Shown here piece by piece: positions 18,670 to 27,640 of a stretch of DNA of 54,080 bases. Numbering within the stretch: position 1 is the stretch's first letter; every line of letters begins with the position of its first letter. Location: positions 1 through 54,080 of the forward strand of contig CAIZNN010000242.1 in assembly GCA_903934285.1 (NCBI GenBank), written 5' to 3'. The notes under the pieces are model-generated. The model was not told where the DNA came from. It made no database searches and worked only from the letters and a program-made list of their open reading frames with translations. A program made the position numbers and the translations under genes. Origin of the DNA: Akkermansiaceae bacterium. Its GTDB lineage: Bacteria; Verrucomicrobiota; Verrucomicrobiia; Verrucomicrobiales; Akkermansiaceae.

Positions 18670-19902
18670 TTAGGCGTTGACCACGAGGTCCGGGTTGTCG
18701 GGGCCGAAATGTTTGAGCATCACCAGCGGGTCGGACAACGACGGGTTGGTGATTTGCACGCCGTCGCTGGCAGCCTGCTCACTGACGAAGAACTCGTCGT
18801 GGGTCAACTGGCCGAAGCGGATCAGCGCCGGAGTGTCGATGTCCCACACGCCCATGCGGCCGTGGCCCTGCATCAGGATCATGCCGTAGGCGGCCGCATC
18901 CTTGATGGTCACGCTGGCACCGGGCTGCACCGTCAACTCCTTGGCACTGTACGCGGTGGAATTGTAGCAGATCCAATTTTCCTGGTAACCCGCGGCCCGC
19001 ATTTCCGCCGCCGCTCGCACCGGCTTGGGGCGCATGAAGTGGTTGGTCCGGAAATCGACATCCACATTGCGCTCCCAGTCGATGACCTCCATGAGGAAAT
19101 CAATGTCGCCCATGTGCTCCGGCGGCGTGTCTTTCCACAGCAATTCGGTGGGCACGATGGCGGTGCCCACCAGCGATTGATACATCGCAAACACATCCGA
19201 CGCGCGCTGCGGCTCGTAGGTGCAGAGGCTGCCCGGCGCATGCAGAATGCCCGGCGGGATGTCCCAGCCGGTGCCCGGCTCTAGCCGATAGGCCTGCGAC
19301 AGGTTGGTGATCTTGTTGTCGCCCTTGGTGAAATTCACCAGGCACTCGCGCACCTGCTCGCGGGTGGTGCCCAGCGCGAAGCCGAAAAACGTGTAGGGGA
19401 AATCCCCGCCGTGGTTGTTGAGTTGGGGCGGGAAGAAGTGCGCCTCCGGCTTGCCCTGCTGGCCTGTTAGAGCCGCGTGTTCATCGCGGTGGTGGATGTG
19501 ATGTGGCAGCGCGCCCTGGTTGTCGAAGAACTTCGAGTACATCGGCCAGGCGCCATAGGCCTGCCACAGGCGTTGGCCGATGAGGGCGGCCTTGAGGTCC
19601 GCCACCGCGTCGCGCAACAGGACCGTGTGCTGCACCGCCCCGTCCTTGAACGCGATTGCGCTCAAGCCCTCGTGCTCGCCGGTGAGCGGCCCATTTTTGG
19701 CCGGCGTCGTCGAGGAAAACCAACGCTCGTCAATGCCGCCGCGTTGGCCGCCCAGCGCGTAATAGTCGTCGGGATGCAGTTTGATTCTGCGGCCCGGCAC
19801 ACAGAACGAGCGCGGCACCCAGGTGGGTGTCAGGCGCAGGATCCCCTGGCCTTGTTCCAAGGCATTGTGAATGGTGGTGGTGGTGGTGGCGTTAGTGCTC
19901 AT
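18670..19902 (-). CDS. Cupin, class I mannose-6-phosphate isomerase-like
   Basis: A 410-residue cytosolic protein without a signal peptide. The likely metal site is in PHHIHHRDEHA (histidines and a glutamate), and a second cupin strand carries DIPPGILHAPGSLCTYEP, as in type I phosphomannose isomerases. A further cupin-like part follows (VQPGASVTIKDAAAYGMILMQGHGRMGVWD). The exact reaction is not certain: sugar isomerisation or an aldose/ketose step are the main options. It is the last gene of the nine-gene cluster and begins six bases after the preceding oxidoreductase ends, suggesting it handles a sugar made by that pathway. The TAA stop lies in a CTAAC pentamer. Confidence 0.75.
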   Translation of the reverse strand: MSTNATTTTTIHNALEQGQGILRLTPTWVPRSFCVPGRRIKLHPDDYYALGGQRGGIDERWFSSTTPAKNGPLTGEHEGLSAIAFKDGAVQHTVLLRDAVADLKAALIGQRLWQAYGAWPMYSKFFDNQGALPHHIHHRDEHAALTGQQGKPEAHFFPPQLNNHGGDFPYTFFGFALGTTREQVRECLVNFTKGDNKITNLSQAYRLEPGTGWDIPPGILHAPGSLCTYEPQRASDVFAMYQSLVGTAIVPTELLWKDTPPEHMGDIDFLMEVIDWERNVDVDFRTNHFMRPKPVRAAAEMRAAGYQENWICYNSTAYSAKELTVQPGASVTIKDAAAYGMILMQGHGRMGVWDIDTPALIRFGQLTHDEFFVSEQAASDGVQITNPSLSDPLVMLKHFGPDNPDLVVNA

Positions 19903-19908
19903 GGATGA

Positions 19909-21045
19909 TTATTTTCCGACATTTTCCCAGCGGCCGGACTTGGCGGACTTGAGCACCGCGTCGGTGACGTAATCGGTGGCCAGGCCGTCGCGGAAAGTGG
20001 GTGCCGCGGCCGTGCCGGCTTGCAGTCCCTGGATGAAATCCGCGGCTTGGTGGACGAAACTGTGTTCGTAGCCGATCTGCAGGCCGGGCACCCACCACTT
20101 GTCCATATAGGGATGATCGCTGTCGGTGACGTGAATCGAGCGCCAGCCGCGCAGTCGGCCTTCGTCGCTATGCTCGAAGTATTGCAAGCGGTGCAGGTCG
20201 TGCAAATCCCAACTGATCGAGGCGTGTTCGCCGTTGATCTCAAAGGTGTAGAGCGCCTTGTGGCCGCGGGCGTAGCGGGTCGCCTCGAAGGTGGCCAGCG
20301 AGCCGTTGGCAAAGCGCGCCAGAAACAGGCTCGCGTCGTCAATGCCGACCGCCTCGACCTTGCCGGTTAGGGTGTGCTTGCGCTCCTTGATGAACGTCTC
20401 GGTGGTGGCGGTGACCTTGTCGATCGGCCCGTTGAGCCACAGCGCGGTATCGATGCAATGGGCCAGCAGGTCGCCGGTCACGCCGCTGCCGGCGACCTTG
20501 GCGTCGAGCCGCCACAAGCCGGCACCGCCTTGCGGCAGGTCCTTGGAGATGGTCCAGTCCTGCAGGAACTTGGCGCGGTAGTGGAAGATGCGGCCGAGCT
20601 TGCCCTCGGTTATGAGTTGCTTGGCGAGGGTGACGGCGGGCACCCGCCGGTAGTTGTACCAAACCATGTTAGGGACCTTGGCCTTTTCCACGGCGGCGAC
20701 CATTTTGAGGGCGGCGGCGGCATTCATCGCGAGCGGTTTCTCGCACAAAACCATCTTGCCGGCCTTGGCGGCGGCGATGGCGATGGGCGCGTGCATGTCG
20801 TTAGGCGCGGCGATGTCGATCACATCGATGTCGGCGCGGGCGATGAGCTTGCGCCAGTCGGTCTCGACGGCCTCAAAGCCCCACTGCGCGGCGAATGCCT
20901 GGGCTTTGGCCGCGTCGCGGCCGCACACGGCCTTGAGCACCGGCTGGTACTCGAGGTTGAAGAAGTTGCCGACGGTGCGGAAGGCGTTGGCGTGGGCACG
21001 GCCCATGAAGCCATAGCCGACCATTCCGATATTGAGCTTTTTCAT
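19909..21045 (-). CDS. Cytoplasmic Gfo/Idh/MocA-family oxidoreductase
   Basis: A 378-residue NAD(P)-dependent sugar or polyol dehydrogenase-like protein. The N-terminus [22 protein letters not shown] has the Rossmann dinucleotide loop GYGFMG; the family lysine motif LCEKPLAM is near residue 100, followed by the alpha/beta C-terminal domain (about 130-370). Unlike the other three oxidoreductases of this cluster it has no Tat signal, so it acts inside the cell, perhaps reducing or further oxidising a keto-sugar taken up. The ATG at 21045 fits the Rossmann fold. It sits between the TIM-barrel gene (20-base gap) and the cupin gene (6-base gap). Confidence 0.9.
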   Translation of the reverse strand: MKKLNIGMVGYGFMGRAHANAFRTVGNFFNLEYQPVLKAVCGRDAAKAQAFAAQWGFEAVETDWRKLIARADIDVIDIAAPNDMHAPIAIAAAKAGKMVLCEKPLAMNAAAALKMVAAVEKAKVPNMVWYNYRRVPAVTLAKQLITEGKLGRIFHYRAKFLQDWTISKDLPQGGAGLWRLDAKVAGSGVTGDLLAHCIDTALWLNGPIDKVTATTETFIKERKHTLTGKVEAVGIDDASLFLARFANGSLATFEATRYARGHKALYTFEINGEHASISWDLHDLHRLQYFEHSDEGRLRGWRSIHVTDSDHPYMDKWWVPGLQIGYEHSFVHQAADFIQGLQAGTAAAPTFRDGLATDYVTDAVLKSAKSGRWENVGK

Positions 21046-21065
21046 GGGGAGGTGGCGTGAGTTGG

Positions 21066-22115
21066 TTAGGCGGACCAGCCGTGGGTGTCGCGCACCCGGA
21101 TCATGGCGGCGAGAACGTTGGTCCAAGTGTCCGCTTGTGTCATCACCTCGTTGGAGAACATGCAACCGTCCCAACAAATGTGCCGGATCCGCCGCGTCAA
21201 CTCGCCGGCGTCGTCGCGCAGCCAATAGCCGGCATCGCGGGCGATGTCGAGTTTGCCGTTCGGGTCGTCGGCCAGGCAATGGCGGCCGGTCTTGTCGTGG
21301 CTGCCGCTGCCCTTGACGGTGCCGTCGTTCTGCGCGACGTGGAAATCGAGCGTCCACGGGCGCAAGGCGCGGGTCATTTCCTGCAACGCGGCGGCGAGGG
21401 CCAGCGGCTCCCAATTGAATGATTCGGGCACCAGCCGGTGTTCCGGGGCATTGAAGCCGAGGGCAAAAAGCAAGGTGTGGGACATGTCGGCCTGAAAGCC
21501 CAGCGTCTCGGGGCAGGCGACGGTCTCGAGGAGTTGCAGCATGTACTTCCAACTGTGCATGCCGCCCCAACAAATCTCGCCCTCCGCGACGAGTTGTTCG
21601 CCGTGGTCCGCGGCGACCTTGGCCGCCTCCCTGAAGGTTGCGGCGATCTTGCTGGTGTTGCCGGCGGGGTCTTCGGCCCACTCGGCGATGCCGCAGGCCG
21701 AGTCGATGCGCACCACTCCCTGCGGGCGCATGCCGAGCTCGCGCAATTGCCGGGCGATGTGGCACGCCTTGCGCACCTGGCTGACGAAGCTGGCGCGCTC
21801 GGCGGCGCTGCCCATGGCGGAGCCGCCGCCGGTGGGCTGCCACACCGGGGCGACCAGCGAACCGACGACCAAGCCCTTGGCTTGGATCTTGGCGGCGAGC
21901 GCCTTGATGTCGTCGGCGCTGCTGTCGATGGACACATGCGGGGCGCACAGAAACAGGTCCACACCGTCGAACTTGACGCCGTTGACCTCGGCGCTGGCGG
22001 TGAGGTCGAGCATCGTATCGAGGTCGATGCAGGGTTCGGCACCGGGGCTGCCTTTGCCGACGAGGCCCGGCCACATCGCATTGTGAAGTTTGGGGTAGTT
22101 GTTCATAACAATCAT
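21066..22115 (-). CDS. Sugar phosphate isomerase/epimerase-like TIM barrel
   Basis: A 349-residue xylose-isomerase-like (AP endonuclease family 2) TIM barrel. Candidate metal ligands are the glutamate in [10 protein letters not shown], the aspartate and histidine in FQADMSHTL and the histidine and aspartate in [12 protein letters not shown]. No signal peptide is present, so it is cytoplasmic. Members of this fold in similar clusters act as sugar epimerases, isomerases or 3-keto-glycoside lyases; which one applies here is open. The start codon overlaps the stop of the upstream DUF1080 gene (ATGA), implying coupled translation. A second ATG three codons in is possible. The TAA stop lies in a CTAAC pentamer. 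Confidence 0.85.
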   Translation of the reverse strand: MIVMNNYPKLHNAMWPGLVGKGSPGAEPCIDLDTMLDLTASAEVNGVKFDGVDLFLCAPHVSIDSSADDIKALAAKIQAKGLVVGSLVAPVWQPTGGGSAMGSAAERASFVSQVRKACHIARQLRELGMRPQGVVRIDSACGIAEWAEDPAGNTSKIAATFREAAKVAADHGEQLVAEGEICWGGMHSWKYMLQLLETVACPETLGFQADMSHTLLFALGFNAPEHRLVPESFNWEPLALAAALQEMTRALRPWTLDFHVAQNDGTVKGSGSHDKTGRHCLADDPNGKLDIARDAGYWLRDDAGELTRRIRHICWDGCMFSNEVMTQADTWTNVLAAMIRVRDTHGWSA

Positions 22116-22831
22116 TTCAACGGTTTGAGCACAAGGTCCTTGAATTGAATCATCATCGGCGCTCCGGCGTGGAGTTGCAGGGCCAGGGTGGTTCCGTTAG
22201 GCCCCTTGCTGCTGTGATTCATCACATCCACCATCTGGACGCCATTGACCCAGATTTGGATCTGCGGGCCGTTGGCCAGCACCCGGAAAGTACTCCACTC
22301 GGTTGGTTTGATGGCGGCGAGGATCTCCTCGTTCTTGCCGGCGCTGCCGCCCGGCTCGGTCTTCACGCTGTTGCCACCACCGTCCTTGAATACCAGTTTT
22401 TGTCCCAACTGGGCGCAGCGCCCGACACCCCGTTCATCATACAGGGTCCCGTAGATGCTGGGTTGCACCGCGAGGTCGGCTTGCAAGCCGCCGACGATCC
22501 ATGCTTGCGGGTCCAGCACCACGCTGCGGAATTGGATGCCGGAGTTGCCAAAGTTGTTATCCGGGGTGATGGAGAACTTCACCTTGCAAGTCAGCTCGAA
22601 GTCGGATGCAGCGCCTTTCCAAATCAGGAACGTGTTGTGCTTGGCGGGATGTTCCTTGGTCGTCTGGCCGGTGATGCAGCCATCCTTGACCGACCACAGG
22701 CTCATGTCCCCTTCCCAGCCGCTGAGGTCCTTGCCGTTGAAGAGGTTCTGTTCCTGTGCCACGGCCACGCCGCCGCCGAGTACCAGCACCCACAACGCGG
22801 GCACCTGCTTGATCCAGTTTGCGATTTTCAT
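22112..22831 (-). CDS. Secreted DUF1080 protein (3-keto-disaccharide hydrolase family)
   Basis: A 239-residue exported protein. The signal peptide [26 protein letters not shown] is followed by a single DUF1080 (laminarin/concanavalin-like jelly roll) domain beginning [15 protein letters not shown], the family hallmark, and ending [13 protein letters not shown]. Conserved strands include [10 protein letters not shown] and [19 protein letters not shown]. Characterised members hydrolyse glycosides whose C3 hydroxyl has been oxidised to a ketone. Its place directly downstream of a Tat-exported oxidoreductase supports such a two-step reaction outside the inner membrane (inference). A DUF1080 domain is also fused to HEAT repeats in the gene ending at 27641. 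Confidence 0.9.
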   Translation of the reverse strand: MKIANWIKQVPALWVLVLGGGVAVAQEQNLFNGKDLSGWEGDMSLWSVKDGCITGQTTKEHPAKHNTFLIWKGAASDFELTCKVKFSITPDNNFGNSGIQFRSVVLDPQAWIVGGLQADLAVQPSIYGTLYDERGVGRCAQLGQKLVFKDGGGNSVKTEPGGSAGKNEEILAAIKPTEWSTFRVLANGPQIQIWVNGVQMVDVMNHSSKGPNGTTLALQLHAGAPMMIQFKDLVLKPLK

Positions 22832-22872
22832 GATTGTCAGTTAGTTAACTTGCAGCCTTGCGCCAAGCGTCA

Positions 22873-24213
22873 TCACACTTGCCACGGGGCGCGCATCGCG
22901 CGGCTGCGCAAGCGGTTGGCCTCGGCATCGCCGACGAATTCAGCCTTGTGCAGATCAAACTTCAGGCTGCGCTTTAATTGCTCGCAGATGTCGGCAGCCA
23001 AGCAGATATTCATCGACCGTAACATGACGTCAGGATTCGCCACCGTGGGCCGGCGCGAGCGGATGCAATCCAAGAAATCGCGCACGTGGTTCAATGGCCG
23101 TTGGGTCCGGCCGGTGTAGTCCGCCAGCACATTTTTGTACTCACGCAGCAGTGCCGGCGATGAGACATCGGGTCCGGAGTAACCGTCGGCGGCCGCCACC
23201 CAGCCATCGGGACCATCGAAGCGCTCGCCACAAGCGCCATGCCACAAGTCACACTTGTCAGAAATCGAGCCACCGCTGCGGAACAGCACCAATTTCACCC
23301 CGTTGGACAAGCGCGTGATCATCGACACATCGGGCCCCTCGTATTCGAGTTCGATGTGGGTCACGTCGGTCATATCGATTCCGGCCAGGGCCTGGGCCAC
23401 CGTGTGGGCGCCCCACATCGCGACGTCGGTAGCCAAATCATAATAGTGATACCACCCGGCGCTATTCACATAAGCGCTGTTGTATGGCCGCCATGGGCAG
23501 GGGCCGAGCCAGGCATCCCAGTCCAGTTCATCCTTGGGCGGTTCGGGTTCCGCCGGCAGCCAGTTGCGCAGCATCCCGTCGCGCCAGCGAATGTCGGCGT
23601 ATGCGGTGTGAATCTTGCCCAAGCGCCCGGTGCGTGCCATCTCGATGGCAAACACATGATTCGGCTCGCTGAGCCGCTGCGCCCCGGTTTGATAGACCCG
23701 GCCATACCGCCGGGCCGTCTCCACCACCAGTTGTCCCTGGGCCATGGTGAGGCTGGCCGGTTTCTCACAATAAACATCCTTGCCCGCCCGCATCGCCAGG
23801 GTCGAAGCCGGCGCGTGCCAGCGGTCGCCGGTGGCAATCAGGACGGCATCCACATCGGTCCGCTCGGCCAGGAGCTGGCGCATATCGATGTAGGCGGCAC
23901 AATCCTGGTTGCCATACTTGCCATTGACGGCATTTTTGGCGGCTTCGCGGTTGCCCTTGCGCACATCGCAGACGGCGACAAACTGCACATCGGCCTCACC
24001 CAGCATGCAGCCCAAATCATAGGAACCGCGGCCACCGACTCCGATGGCGCCCATCACGATCCGCTCGCTGGGCGCCACCGCGCCGCCGCGGCCCAGCGCC
24101 GCGGCCGGGATGATGTTAGGAATAGCAAACGCGCTGCTGGCGGCCAGCGCGCGCTTGAGCACTTGGCGCCGGCTCAGCGGCGCCCCTGACAAGTTGTGGT
24201 TGGATTCAGTCAT
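22873..24213 (-). CDS. Tat-exported Gfo/Idh/MocA oxidoreductase (module 3)
   Basis: A 446-residue oxidoreductase exported folded by the Tat system: the N-terminus contains PLSRRQVLKRALAASSAFAIP, a twin-arginine signal. The mature part has the Rossmann loop GAIGVGGRGSYDLG, then VAVCDVR, ATGDRWHA, the YCEKPASLT lysine motif and a long C-terminal domain ending RSRAMRAPWQV. Like glucose-fructose oxidoreductase it may carry a tightly bound nicotinamide cofactor in the periplasm. It closely resembles the products of 26295-27620 and 30262-31551. The ATG at 24213 (MTESNHN) was preferred by analogy with those genes; starts at 24237 and 24279 are also open. DUF1080 follows after 41 bases. Confidence 0.88.
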   Translation of the reverse strand: MTESNHNLSGAPLSRRQVLKRALAASSAFAIPNIIPAAALGRGGAVAPSERIVMGAIGVGGRGSYDLGCMLGEADVQFVAVCDVRKGNREAAKNAVNGKYGNQDCAAYIDMRQLLAERTDVDAVLIATGDRWHAPASTLAMRAGKDVYCEKPASLTMAQGQLVVETARRYGRVYQTGAQRLSEPNHVFAIEMARTGRLGKIHTAYADIRWRDGMLRNWLPAEPEPPKDELDWDAWLGPCPWRPYNSAYVNSAGWYHYYDLATDVAMWGAHTVAQALAGIDMTDVTHIELEYEGPDVSMITRLSNGVKLVLFRSGGSISDKCDLWHGACGERFDGPDGWVAAADGYSGPDVSSPALLREYKNVLADYTGRTQRPLNHVRDFLDCIRSRRPTVANPDVMLRSMNICLAADICEQLKRSLKFDLHKAEFVGDAEANRLRSRAMRAPWQV

Positions 24214-24302
24214 CTCAATGGTTGTGGTTTGGTTCATTCGCGCAGGTGCGGCGAAGTTGCGGCGGATACCCGCCAGCACTTGCCCGCAACCCGCCGCGCA
24301 AT

Positions 24303-26261
24303 TTATTTTTCATTCTCCATTTGCTTGAGCAATTCCTGCGCGCGGGCGACCACCGCAGGGGTGTCGGCAGCAACCGTGACCACCTTTTGCAACGCGGTCC
24401 TGGCGATGGCGACGTTCTGGTCTTTGGCGCGATTGCCGGCCAGCGCCATGACCAGCGCCACGGTTTCGGCTTTGACCCCGGCATCATCCAGATACGGGAC
24501 GATGAGGTTGAGCGCTTCGGCGTTGGCCAGGCTGCCCAGCGCGCCAAGCAGCAGCAACTTTTCGTCACTGCGCTGGATCAACGGCAGGGCCTCGCGGCAG
24601 ATGGCCAGCCGATCCGCTGGCGGGAGGTCTTTTCTAGCAGCCATGCCGAGGTAGCCGCGCAGGCTCAGGATTTTGTCCACCGGGGTGGCCGAGGTTTTAG
24701 CCAGGGCGAGCAACACCGGTGCCGCGTCCGCCGTCTTCCAATCGCTCATCACCCGCAGCGCGCTGGTGTGCACGTCCTTGTTGGAGTCGTCAACCGCAGC
24801 GCGCAGCGCCGCAAGCGCCTCGGCACCACCGGCCACGCGCAAGGTCCTCAACAATGCCTGCTTCGCCTCGGGGCCGGCCTTGGCCAAGGCCGCCACCATT
24901 TGTGGCACGCACCCCTTCGGTTGCTCCGCCGCCCCACAAATCGAGCCGAGCGCCTTCTCCAACGCGCCGATAGCCGCCGCCTCGCTCGCCGTGACCAGCT
25001 TCTCTAGCAACCCCGTCAGCTCGGCCCCGCCAGCCAACTCGGCATAACTTTTCACCGCCGCCGCGGCCAGCGCTTCATTCTTGTCAGCCATGAGCTGCTG
25101 GATGCGCGGCAACGCCGCGACGATGCGCCGCTGGCGCACGATGTCGAGCACCTTCACCTGCAGCGCGGGGTCCGCCGAGTCCAACATTTTGAGGATGGCC
25201 GCGTCCACCGCGGCCCCCTGCAAGCTGACCAGGCCGGTGGCGGCCGCCTGGGCGATTTCCGCGTCCGGATCATTGAATAGCTCAAGCAGCGGCGCGGCCG
25301 CCGCCGCATCGCCAATTTCGATGGCCGCCCGGATCGCCGCAACGCGTGCCGCCTTGTCCCCGGTGCCGGCCTTGGCCAACCCGAGCAAAGAAGGCAGCAC
25401 CACCGCATCACCCCGCTTGCCTAACACATTGCACAACATGAGTTGGCGCGCCGGCGGCGCCTTTGTTAGTTCGTCGGCCAGCACTTTGGACACTTCCGGG
25501 TCCTTCATTTCAATGGCGATGCGCCCGGCGACGGCCACCAACCCGGCGTCGGCACTGCGAAAGGCTTCCAACAACAATGGCACGCCGCCCTTCTGGCGGG
25601 TGAGAATCGCTCCGCGCCAGGCGCCTGCGAGCACCTGGTGCGGCGGCGCTGATACCTTGCGCAAGGTGTCATAGATGGCGATGGCCTGGTCGTTGCCCCC
25701 CTTGGCCGCCAGCTCCTCGGCAGCGCGGAAGAGCCCTTCGCACACCGCCAATTGGTTGGCCGCGGCGACCCCGGGCAGCAAACTTGACAAGCCAGTGACA
25801 GCCTCGGGCGTGCCGATGCTGCCCAGGGCGCGCGCGGCGGCTTGTGCCACCCCGGCATCGGGATCCTTGAGCAGTGCGACCAGGGCCGCCACGGCTTTCT
25901 CATCATGCCGCACCCCGATGCTGCCGATCACCCCAACCAACGGCAGCCCCTTGAGCTGGCCCAGTGCCGCCCGCAGCGCGTCGTCCGCCGCCGCACCCGG
26001 CACCATTTCCAAACCGTAGCGCGCCATGTGCGTCAGCTTCGCGTCGGCCAGCAACGCGGCGAGCGCCGGCACGGCATCGGCCGTGCCGATGCGGGCGAGT
26101 TCGCGGCAGGCATCGGCCTTGGCATTGTATTCCGCCGCGGAGGTGAGCACGGCGATGAGCTTGGTTTCCTGCTCCTTGGCGGCACCTTGTCCGAAGGATG
26201 AATGAACACCGCTGCACAACAGTGCAACCATCAGGGTCAGTTTCAGTTTTGATATCAGCAT
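24303..26261 (-). CDS. Secreted HEAT-repeat protein (module 2)
   Basis: A 652-residue exported protein: signal peptide MLISKLKLTLMVALLCSGVHSSFG, then almost entirely alanine- and leucine-rich helical pairs typical of HEAT/armadillo repeats (for example DAVPALAALLADAKLTHMARYGLEM, DEKAVAALVALLKDPDAGVAQAAARALGSIG). No catalytic motif is visible; such solenoids usually bind other proteins. It is a clear full-length paralogue of the HEAT part of the 27641-30235 product: both share ETKLIAVL/EAKLIAVL openings, AVPALAALLAD and the LLALAKTSA(T/N)P region, but this one ends without a DUF1080 domain. It lies between two Tat oxidoreductase genes in the same transcript. Confidence 0.85.
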   Translation of the reverse strand: MLISKLKLTLMVALLCSGVHSSFGQGAAKEQETKLIAVLTSAAEYNAKADACRELARIGTADAVPALAALLADAKLTHMARYGLEMVPGAAADDALRAALGQLKGLPLVGVIGSIGVRHDEKAVAALVALLKDPDAGVAQAAARALGSIGTPEAVTGLSSLLPGVAAANQLAVCEGLFRAAEELAAKGGNDQAIAIYDTLRKVSAPPHQVLAGAWRGAILTRQKGGVPLLLEAFRSADAGLVAVAGRIAIEMKDPEVSKVLADELTKAPPARQLMLCNVLGKRGDAVVLPSLLGLAKAGTGDKAARVAAIRAAIEIGDAAAAAPLLELFNDPDAEIAQAAATGLVSLQGAAVDAAILKMLDSADPALQVKVLDIVRQRRIVAALPRIQQLMADKNEALAAAAVKSYAELAGGAELTGLLEKLVTASEAAAIGALEKALGSICGAAEQPKGCVPQMVAALAKAGPEAKQALLRTLRVAGGAEALAALRAAVDDSNKDVHTSALRVMSDWKTADAAPVLLALAKTSATPVDKILSLRGYLGMAARKDLPPADRLAICREALPLIQRSDEKLLLLGALGSLANAEALNLIVPYLDDAGVKAETVALVMALAGNRAKDQNVAIARTALQKVVTVAADTPAVVARAQELLKQMENEK

Positions 26262-26294
26262 GACAATATTTCCTTTCAGTTTGCTATTTTTCAG

Positions 26295-27620
26295 TTAGAT
26301 AATCCACGGTTCGCGCATGGCGCGGGAGCACAGGCGATTGGCTTCCACATCGTTGAGGAACTCGCCCTTGAGCGGGTCGAACTTCACATCGCGTTTGAGC
26401 CACATGCAGATGTTGGCGGCGTGCACGGTGGTCATCGACCGGTACATCACCTCGGCATTGGCCACCGTCTGGCGGCGCGACTTGATGCAATCGAAGAAAT
26501 CGCGCACATGATTCATCGGGCGTTGCGTTCTGGCGGTATATTCGGCGATCACCTTGTTAAAATCGGCCAGCAGCGCCGGCGATGAGGCGTCCGGCTTGGA
26601 ATAGCCATCGGCGGCGGCGACCCATCCATCCGGGCCGTCGAAGCGTTCGCCGCACGAGCCGTGCCAGTACTTGTCGCCGCGCGACAAAATCATCTTCACG
26701 CCATTGGCGAAGGTGGCCACCATCCCGTCGCCGGTCGGGTTGTCGACATATTGGTAATGGACCGGCGAGGTGTCCAACGCATCGATGCCCGCCTGGGCCT
26801 GTGCAAACGTGTGGGCACCCCACTCGCCGATGCAACTGGTGTGAAAATCGTAAAACCCGCGCCACGCGCCGGTGACATAACTCGAGTGATAGGGGCGCCA
26901 CGGGCAGGGGCCCAACCAGGCATCCCAATCGACCTCATCCCTGGGCGGTTCGGGTTGCGCCGGCAGGCGGTCGTAACTCATGATGGCGGCGTCCCACGGC
27001 GCGATGTGGGCATAGGCGGTATGCACCTTGCCGAGGCGGCCGGAGCGGGCGGTTTCGATGGCGAAGACATGATTGGCCTCGCTGAGGCGCTGGGTTCCAG
27101 TCTGATAGACCCGGCCGTATCTGGTGGCGGTGTCCCTCACCGCCTGGCCTTCGGCAATGGTCATGCACGACGGTTTCTCGGAATAGACATCCTTGCCGGC
27201 GCGCATGGCGAGAACGGACGCCAGCGCATGCCAGCGGTCGCCGGTGGCAATCAGCACCCCATCAATATCGGTGCGCTCCACCAGGAACTCGCGGATATCC
27301 CGGTGCATCGTGCAATCCTTGGTCCCATACTTGTTGTCGATGGTGCTCTTGACGGCTTCACGGCGCTCTTTGCGGATGTCGCAGATGGCGACAAACTGGA
27401 CATCGGGTTCACCCATCATCCAGGTTAGATCCGAGCTGCCGCGGCCGCCGATGCCGATGCCGGCCATCACGATGCGATTGCTCGGCGCCACCGCCCCGCC
27501 CCGGCCCAGCGCTGAGGCGGGGATGATGCAAGGGATGGCAAACACACTGCTGGCCGCCGCGCTGCGTTTCAGAAACTGCCGGCGCGACAGGGGTGCTTGC
27601 GGCTTGGGATCGTTCGTCAT
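26295..27620 (-). CDS. Tat-exported Gfo/Idh/MocA oxidoreductase (module 2)
   Basis: A 441-residue paralogue of the neighbouring Tat oxidoreductases. The twin-arginine signal is PLSRRQFLKRSAAASSVFAIP; the Rossmann loop is GIGIGGRGSSDLT; the lysine motif reads YSEKPSCMT, with serine in place of the usual cysteine before EKP. Other shared blocks are AICDIRKERREAVK, ATGDRWHALAS, YQTGTQRLSEANHVFAIE, LGPCPWRPY and FDGPDGWVAAADGYS. The C-terminus ends SRAMREPWII. It starts at the ATG at 27620, 20 bases after the HEAT-DUF1080 gene ends. Expected role: oxidation of a sugar hydroxyl outside the inner membrane; the substrate is unknown. The TAA stop falls within a CTAAC pentamer. Confidence 0.88.
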   Translation of the reverse strand: MTNDPKPQAPLSRRQFLKRSAAASSVFAIPCIIPASALGRGGAVAPSNRIVMAGIGIGGRGSSDLTWMMGEPDVQFVAICDIRKERREAVKSTIDNKYGTKDCTMHRDIREFLVERTDIDGVLIATGDRWHALASVLAMRAGKDVYSEKPSCMTIAEGQAVRDTATRYGRVYQTGTQRLSEANHVFAIETARSGRLGKVHTAYAHIAPWDAAIMSYDRLPAQPEPPRDEVDWDAWLGPCPWRPYHSSYVTGAWRGFYDFHTSCIGEWGAHTFAQAQAGIDALDTSPVHYQYVDNPTGDGMVATFANGVKMILSRGDKYWHGSCGERFDGPDGWVAAADGYSKPDASSPALLADFNKVIAEYTARTQRPMNHVRDFFDCIKSRRQTVANAEVMYRSMTTVHAANICMWLKRDVKFDPLKGEFLNDVEANRLCSRAMREPWII

Positions 27621-27640
27621 ATTGTTGGATTCTACGGGGG

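Noticed and set aside
19909..22074. A 721-codon frame apparently fusing the Gfo/Idh gene with upstream sequence
   Set aside because: The first 340 or so residues are a shifted reading of the TIM-barrel gene (21066-22115), rich in R, P and H; the real oxidoreductase starts at 21045.
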